DNA from: CAZMNY01 sp964567745
GTDB lineage: Bacteria > Planctomycetota > Planctomycetia > Pirellulales > Pirellulaceae
Assembly (NCBI GenBank): GCA_964567745.1
Contig: CAZMNY010000001.1
Location: 253,101 to 317,100, forward strand
Length of the DNA stretch: 64,000 bases
Reading direction: 5' to 3'
In this document: positions 59,815 to 64,000 of the stretch, piece after piece
How positions within the stretch are numbered: position 1 is the stretch's first letter
Layout: each line of letters begins with the position of its first letter
Notes under the pieces: model-generated
Database searches by the model: none
What the model saw: only the letters and a program-made list of their open reading frames with translations
Told to the model about the DNA's origin: nothing
Made by a program: the position numbers and the translations under genes

Positions 59815-60993
59815 ATGAAGATTTGGATCGGATTAATCATCGCGGCTATTGCCGGACTCGGCTTCGGCTTGGGATTAACCCAATATGAATTCGCCGGGGT
59901 TGGCAGCTTTTTGCGAGTCTCCAATACCCACGTTCCCGAGTCAGTTGATGAGAACTCGCCCGAAACGAAGGTTTCGACCAGCGACGTAAAACGCCCTCGA
60001 GCCAAAATCATCGGCGACTCGGTTTATGAGTTTGGCACGATCGAACAAGACACAAAAGATTCTCATGTTTTCAAGCTGAAGAACGAAGGCAACGCACCGC
60101 TCAAACTGGTCATCACCGGAACGACTTGCAAGTGCACCGTCGGCAAACTTGAAACCGATTCGATCCCGCCCGGCGAGATCGCCGAGATCGAGTTGACCTA
60201 CGAAGCCAAGCAGCCGACAGCCGTCTACCGGCACGGGGCCACAATTCGAACGAACGACCCGGATCATCCCACGATTAAGTTAAGCGTCAGCGGCGTGGTC
60301 GAAAACCGAATCTATGTCTTGCCGACGACGATTGTCCTCAGCCGGATATCTTCCAATTCGCCTACCGAGTTTCAACTTAGCGTCTTCTCGGTTCGGCACC
60401 CCGAATTCGACGTGACCGATGTCGTTTTTACGAACAGCGAGATTGCTGAGTTCTTCGAATTCGATGTTGCTCCGTTGCCTGCCGATATGTTTCAAGGCAG
60501 CGCGGACGGCGGCAAATTGGTGACGGTCCGCACAAAGCCGGGTCTGCCGAACGGGCCGTTCCGTCAAGATCTCCGTGTTGAAACCAACTCGGGCAAACCG
60601 CTTTTCGTCCCGTTTACCGGGTCGGTCATCGCCGACGTTTCTATTGCTGGCGGAGTCAAGTTTAATTCCGACGCCAGCCTTTTTGATATGGGTCTGATTG
60701 AGCGGGGGAAGGGCGCGGAGGCGAGACTATTAGTCTTGGTGAAAGGCGAGAATCGTGACAAAATCAACGTGAAAGTCGCCGGCAGCTCGCCCAGCACTTT
60801 GAAAGCCGAACTCGGTGAGCCGACGCGAGGCAAGAAGGTCACGCGTTACCCGCTCAAGTTAACGGTCCCGCCGGACAGCCCCTCTGGCAGTTACTTGGGA
60901 TCCAAGGCGTCAGGATTCGGCAAGGTGATCCTGGAGACAACCGATCCGCGCAACAAGGAGTTAACCGTTCGAGTGCGCTTCGCAATCGAATGA
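59815..60993 (+). CDS. DUF1573 domain protein, membrane-anchored
   Basis: A 392-residue protein with an N-terminal hydrophobic anchor (5-25). Residues 70-170 match DUF1573 ('YEFGTIEQDTKDSHVFKLKN', 'LVITGTTCKCTVGKL'), an immunoglobulin-like domain with a conserved Cys pair in 'CKC'. More Ig-like strands continue to the C terminus. Many planctomycete members are exported. Function unknown; it follows the polysaccharide genes by 70 bases and could belong to the same transcript. Confidence 0.83.
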   Translation: MKIWIGLIIAAIAGLGFGLGLTQYEFAGVGSFLRVSNTHVPESVDENSPETKVSTSDVKRPRAKIIGDSVYEFGTIEQDTKDSHVFKLKNEGNAPLKLVITGTTCKCTVGKLETDSIPPGEIAEIELTYEAKQPTAVYRHGATIRTNDPDHPTIKLSVSGVVENRIYVLPTTIVLSRISSNSPTEFQLSVFSVRHPEFDVTDVVFTNSEIAEFFEFDVAPLPADMFQGSADGGKLVTVRTKPGLPNGPFRQDLRVETNSGKPLFVPFTGSVIADVSIAGGVKFNSDASLFDMGLIERGKGAEARLLVLVKGENRDKINVKVAGSSPSTLKAELGEPTRGKKVTRYPLKLTVPPDSPSGSYLGSKASGFGKVILETTDPRNKELTVRVRFAIE

Positions 60994-61071
60994 ATGAAGG
61001 AACGCACCGACGACGTCGAGCTCTGCTGAGCCAAGTTGGGCGCGCCAAGGCAAAATGGACAACAAGGCTAA

Positions 61072-62967
61072 ATGGACAAGGATGGATTGATGCGGCAACA
61101 CGTGGTAAAGAGAAATGCGCGATTCGCGACTTGGACCGCAGCCGTCGTCGCGCTGAGCGTCTGTTTCATGATCGGTTGCCTTGGTCCGGTTGGATCGGAC
61201 CATTCCGAATCAGATCTGCTACCGGCAAGCGACGACGCAGGCCCCTTGGACGAACCAGCGACAAACGCAGACGGCGACGCGATCCTACCCGGTCAGCCGG
61301 CCGACGATGCAACACCAGGACAAGAGCCTTCAAACACGCCGCCAATCGAGACACCGGCACCGAGTGAATCGACAAACTCGAATTCGACGGAATCAAAACC
61401 GGCTGAAGACGAATCGGCTGAAAACAACCCAGCAGACGAAAAGCCGGTAGACGAAAAGCCGGTAGACGAAAAGCCTGCTGAAGACAAACCGGCTGATTCC
61501 AAGCCAGCGCCGCCTGCAGAACCGCCAGCAGTATCGCCGGAGTCTGGCAAGGGTTCGGAGCCAGCGGACGCGCCGCCCTTGATTCCAGAGCCGGCCGAGC
61601 GTCCATTGTTTGAGGGCTGGCCGCAACCTCAAATGGTCTTCATGCTGACCGGCCGCCAGCTGGGTTATGTCGAACCGTGTGGTTGCACCGGACTGGAGAA
61701 CCAAAAGGGCGGCTTGGCTAGGCGCCACGTCTTCCTGCAGTCGTTGCTCAAACGCAATTGGAAAGTCGCTCCGCTCGACGTCGGCAGTCAGGTCAAACGG
61801 TACGGCGCCCAGGCTGAGCTGAAGTTTCAGATGAGTACCGAAGCGTTGAACAAGATGGGCTATCGCGGGGTCGCATTTGGCGCTGAAGACTTGCTCCTTT
61901 CCGTTGACGCATTGATCTCGGCGTCCGTCGACGACAGCCCGTTCATGTCCGCCAATGCTTCCGTGCTGGATCTTTCGGCGACCCACCGGGTGTTTGAAAT
62001 GGGTGGTCGCAAGATTGGGGTAACCGCTGTCTTAGGGAAGTCGGGCCAGCGTCGCATTCACAGCGATGAGGTGGAGATCACGAGCGTCGACGAAGGCCTT
62101 GCGCCGGCGCTTGCCAAGATCGGCGAAGCAGGTTGCGATTACGTCGTTGTTTTGGCGCATGCGACGCACGATGAGTCTCGGGCGCTGGCCGGCAAATATC
62201 CCAACATCGACTTGATCGTCACGTCGGGTGGAGCGGAAGAACCTGCCTACGTTCCCGAACAGATTGCAAATTCGAAGACGCGACTTGTGCAAGTTGGCGC
62301 GAAAGGGATGTACGCTGGCGTGCTCGGCCTATTCGATGATGCCGAGAGTCCGATCCGCTTTCAACGCGTACCAATGGACGCCCGTTTCAGCGACTCGCCG
62401 GACATGCTGCGACTGATGAAAACGTATCAAGCGAAACTGAAGACATTGGGACTGTCTCAGTTGGGAGTCCGCCCATTGCCTCATCCCAGCGGGCGCAAGT
62501 TCGTCGGCTCGGAAGCGTGCGCCGACTGTCATTCAACGGCTTATGAGATTTGGGAAAAAACGCCGCACGCCAAAGCGACCGAATCGATCAAGTTCCCGCG
62601 TCAACGATCCGAGATCGCTCGACATCATGATCCGGAATGTTTGAGTTGCCACGTCACCGGTTGGAATGCTGCGAAATACACACCTTATGTTTCCGGGTAT
62701 TTGGACTTTTCCAAGTCAGCCGCCCTGCATGGCAACGGCTGCGAGAACTGCCACGGCCCCGGCAGTTCGCATGTGGCCGCCGAACTGGGGGACGAGGACG
62801 TTGACGAAGAAGAGCGATTGCGACGACAGTCGGGAATGCGTCTGACCAAGGCGGACGCAGAAAAGAAATGCCTTGAATGCCACGACCTGGACAACAGTCC
62901 TGATTTCCACGTACCCGGCGCATTCGCCAAGTACTGGAAGGGCGTGGAACACAAGGGCAAGGACTAA
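61072..62967 (+). CDS. Tetraheme cytochrome c lipoprotein with 5'-nucleotidase-like domain
   Basis: A 631-residue protein; an alternative start is ATG 61090 (AAGGATGG upstream). A lipoprotein signal ending 'CFMIGC' is followed by an acidic Pro/Glu linker with DEKPV repeats (15-bp DNA units at 61435-61479). Residues 185-445 resemble a metallophosphoesterase/5'-nucleotidase fold ('MLTGRQLGYVEPCGCTG', 'RGVAFGAEDLLLS'). The C-terminal 150 residues carry four CxxCH sites (CADCH, CLSCH, CENCH, CLECH) as in cytochrome c554/NrfB-like proteins. An outer-surface or periplasmic electron-transfer role is inferred. Confidence 0.85.
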   Translation: MDKDGLMRQHVVKRNARFATWTAAVVALSVCFMIGCLGPVGSDHSESDLLPASDDAGPLDEPATNADGDAILPGQPADDATPGQEPSNTPPIETPAPSESTNSNSTESKPAEDESAENNPADEKPVDEKPVDEKPAEDKPADSKPAPPAEPPAVSPESGKGSEPADAPPLIPEPAERPLFEGWPQPQMVFMLTGRQLGYVEPCGCTGLENQKGGLARRHVFLQSLLKRNWKVAPLDVGSQVKRYGAQAELKFQMSTEALNKMGYRGVAFGAEDLLLSVDALISASVDDSPFMSANASVLDLSATHRVFEMGGRKIGVTAVLGKSGQRRIHSDEVEITSVDEGLAPALAKIGEAGCDYVVVLAHATHDESRALAGKYPNIDLIVTSGGAEEPAYVPEQIANSKTRLVQVGAKGMYAGVLGLFDDAESPIRFQRVPMDARFSDSPDMLRLMKTYQAKLKTLGLSQLGVRPLPHPSGRKFVGSEACADCHSTAYEIWEKTPHAKATESIKFPRQRSEIARHHDPECLSCHVTGWNAAKYTPYVSGYLDFSKSAALHGNGCENCHGPGSSHVAAELGDEDVDEEERLRRQSGMRLTKADAEKKCLECHDLDNSPDFHVPGAFAKYWKGVEHKGKD

Positions 62968-62984
62968 GGCAGAGACACTCGAGG

Positions 62985-63040
62985 TGACGAGTGCATCTTG
63001 ACGAGTGCATCTTGACGTGTGCATGGTGACCAGTGCAAAG
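62985..63040. repeat. 14-bp tandem repeat, four units
   Basis: Units tgacgagtgcatct, tgacgagtgcatct, tgacgtgtgcatgg and tgaccagtgcaaag follow one another in the gap between the cytochrome gene and yebC. The first two are identical; the later ones diverge. Confidence 0.7.
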
Positions 63041-63097
63041 TGAACTGCTTGGAGCAAGCCGCTTCGCAGTTTGCATGCCCCGTCTGTTCTCGGTCTG

Positions 63098-63847
63098 CTA
63101 CTGGTCGAGTTCCGCCAAGGCTTCTTCCGGTAAGTTGAAATTGGCGGAGACGTTTTGTACGTCGTCATGGTCATCGAGAAGTTCGACGAGCTTGAGAACT
63201 TTGCGGGCGCCTTCGAGATCGAGATCAACGGTGTTGCTGGGAATCCGAGTAACTTGCTTTCCTTGCACCTCGATGCTGGCGTTATCTAACGCTTCGGAGA
63301 CAGCGCTGAACGTATCGGGTTCGCAGAGCACTTCAAACGAGTCGCCATCACGCTTGAGGTCGTCAGCGCCCGCTTCCAGCACGATCTCCATCAGCGAATC
63401 CTCGGCGACGTTTTCCGCTGGGATGAGAAAGAGTCCCTTGCGTTCAAACAGATAGGCCACGCAATTGGTGGGGCCGAGTTTGCCGTCTTGGGTTTCGAAC
63501 AGTTTTCGAACTTCCGGCGCGGTGCGATTGCGATTGTCGGTGAAGACATCGAGCATGATGGCGACGCCGCACGGTCCATAACCTTCGTAGACGATCTCTT
63601 CGACATTGCCGCCGTCCAATTCGCCGGTGCCCTTTTTAACGGCCCGGGCGATGTTGTCTTTCGGCATACTGACGGCTTTGGCGTCAGCAATCGCCGTTCG
63701 CAGGCGAATGTTGGTGTCCGTGTCGCCTCCGCCCATTTTCGCGGCGATGATAATGGCCTTGGAGAGCTTGCTCCAAAGTTTGCCGCGTTTGTTGTCAACC
63801 AGGGCTTTCTTGTGTTTGATGCCCGCCCAGTGGGAGTGTCCAGCCAT
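63098..63847 (-). CDS. yebC: YebC/PmpR family protein
   Basis: A 249-residue protein from ATG 63847 (MAGHSHWAGIKHKK, the canonical start; the frame extends to 63898). 'DTNIRLRTAIADAKAVSMPK' and 'YEGYGPCGVAIMLDVFTDNR' match YebC/TACO1 proteins, which act as transcription regulators or in translation of polyproline-type sequences. The three-domain length is standard. It is convergent with the cytochrome gene across the 14-bp repeat. Confidence 0.93.
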   Translation of the reverse strand: MAGHSHWAGIKHKKALVDNKRGKLWSKLSKAIIIAAKMGGGDTDTNIRLRTAIADAKAVSMPKDNIARAVKKGTGELDGGNVEEIVYEGYGPCGVAIMLDVFTDNRNRTAPEVRKLFETQDGKLGPTNCVAYLFERKGLFLIPAENVAEDSLMEIVLEAGADDLKRDGDSFEVLCEPDTFSAVSEALDNASIEVQGKQVTRIPSNTVDLDLEGARKVLKLVELLDDHDDVQNVSANFNLPEEALAELDQ

Positions 63848-63908
63848 CGGTTGCTCTGATTCGTGGAAATGGGAAGACGAGGATATGCCGTCTGGCAAGA
63901 AGGCGGGC

Positions 63909-64000
63909 TTATCGAGGTTTCTTTTTGGCTAGCCGTTTGCTCGCCGACTTTTTCGTTGACTTTTTCGTTGACTTTTTCGTTGACTTTTTCGTTGACTTTT
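63909..64000 (-). CDS. Partial gene: lysine-rich C-terminal tail with KSTK repeats
   Basis: Only the last ~29 codons are in the window, ending at the TAA at 63909-63911. A 12-bp DNA repeat (tttttcgttgac on the + strand, at least four copies) encodes repeated KSTK, followed by 'KSASKRLAKKKPR'. Such basic tails occur on histone H1-like or DNA-binding proteins and on some planctomycete enzymes; the rest of the gene is outside the window. Confidence 0.65.
   Translation of the reverse strand, partial: KSTKKSTKKSTKKSTKKSASKRLAKKKPR

Overview
The window looks like a chromosomal segment of a planctomycete, most likely of the Pirellulales (Pirellula/Blastopirellula/Rhodopirellula relatives). The call rests on gene content: two DUF1501 Tat-exported proteins, several PQQ-type beta-propeller proteins, a PVC-type cytochrome dehydrogenase ending in a CxxCH domain, DUF1080 domains, a DUF1573 protein, three BBP7-like outer-membrane barrels, a J-domain-like/DUF1080 membrane protein and a periplasmic nickel superoxide dismutase. 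No rRNA operon, CRISPR array, prophage or intact transposase was seen. The one clear tRNA gene is tRNA-Sec.

Layout. 0-5.4 kb: a PQQ propeller, a short inverted-repeat element, a sugar isomerase/TraB-like operon, a candidate small RNA and a beta-barrel. 5.4-9.1 kb: a very large acyl-AMP ligase/ACP/PLP-synthase fusion. 9.8-12 kb: a degenerate receiver protein, a ParE-type toxin-antitoxin pair with damaged toxin frame, and selC. 12.3-18.7 kb: a lipoprotein, J-domain/DUF1080 protein, rsmA-ribE operon, eno and a two-gene membrane operon. 18.7-26.3 kb: glycine-rich secreted protein, surE-lipoprotein operon, guaA with a terminator in its leader, and a methyltransferase-like/PQQ fusion. 26.3-28.2 kb: a decayed WD40-TPR gene carrying an internal inversion, frameshifts and a second inverted-repeat element. 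28.5-35.7 kb: a zinc-ribbon membrane protein, a DUF1801 remnant, monomeric icd, a DUF1080-double-hydrolase and a cytochrome c'-like protein. 36-44 kb: PQQ protein, sodN, antiporter-EIIA fusion, PVC cytochrome dehydrogenase. 43.8-53.7 kb: two barrels flanking two DUF1501 genes, an RraA-like protein, an M81 peptidase, a threonine dehydratase-like enzyme and a methyltransferase. 54-64 kb: proS, DUF4416, a WecA/MraY-like transferase, an O-antigen ligase, DUF1573, a tetraheme cytochrome lipoprotein, YebC and the lysine-rich tail of a gene that runs off the window.

How the genes fit together. Much of the window serves the envelope and periplasm: secreted PQQ and cytochrome proteins, surface polysaccharide synthesis, barrels and lipoproteins. 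Housekeeping genes (eno, ribE, rsmA, surE, guaA, icd, proS, yebC) are scattered among them. The most unusual items are a 105-bp inverted-repeat element family with TA target duplications (one copy inside a gene, one inside a hairpin), a compact two-hairpin small RNA candidate, the acyl-ligase/ACP/oxoamine-synthase fusion, the inverted WD40 pseudogene, and a duplicated esterase domain that has lost its nucleophile.
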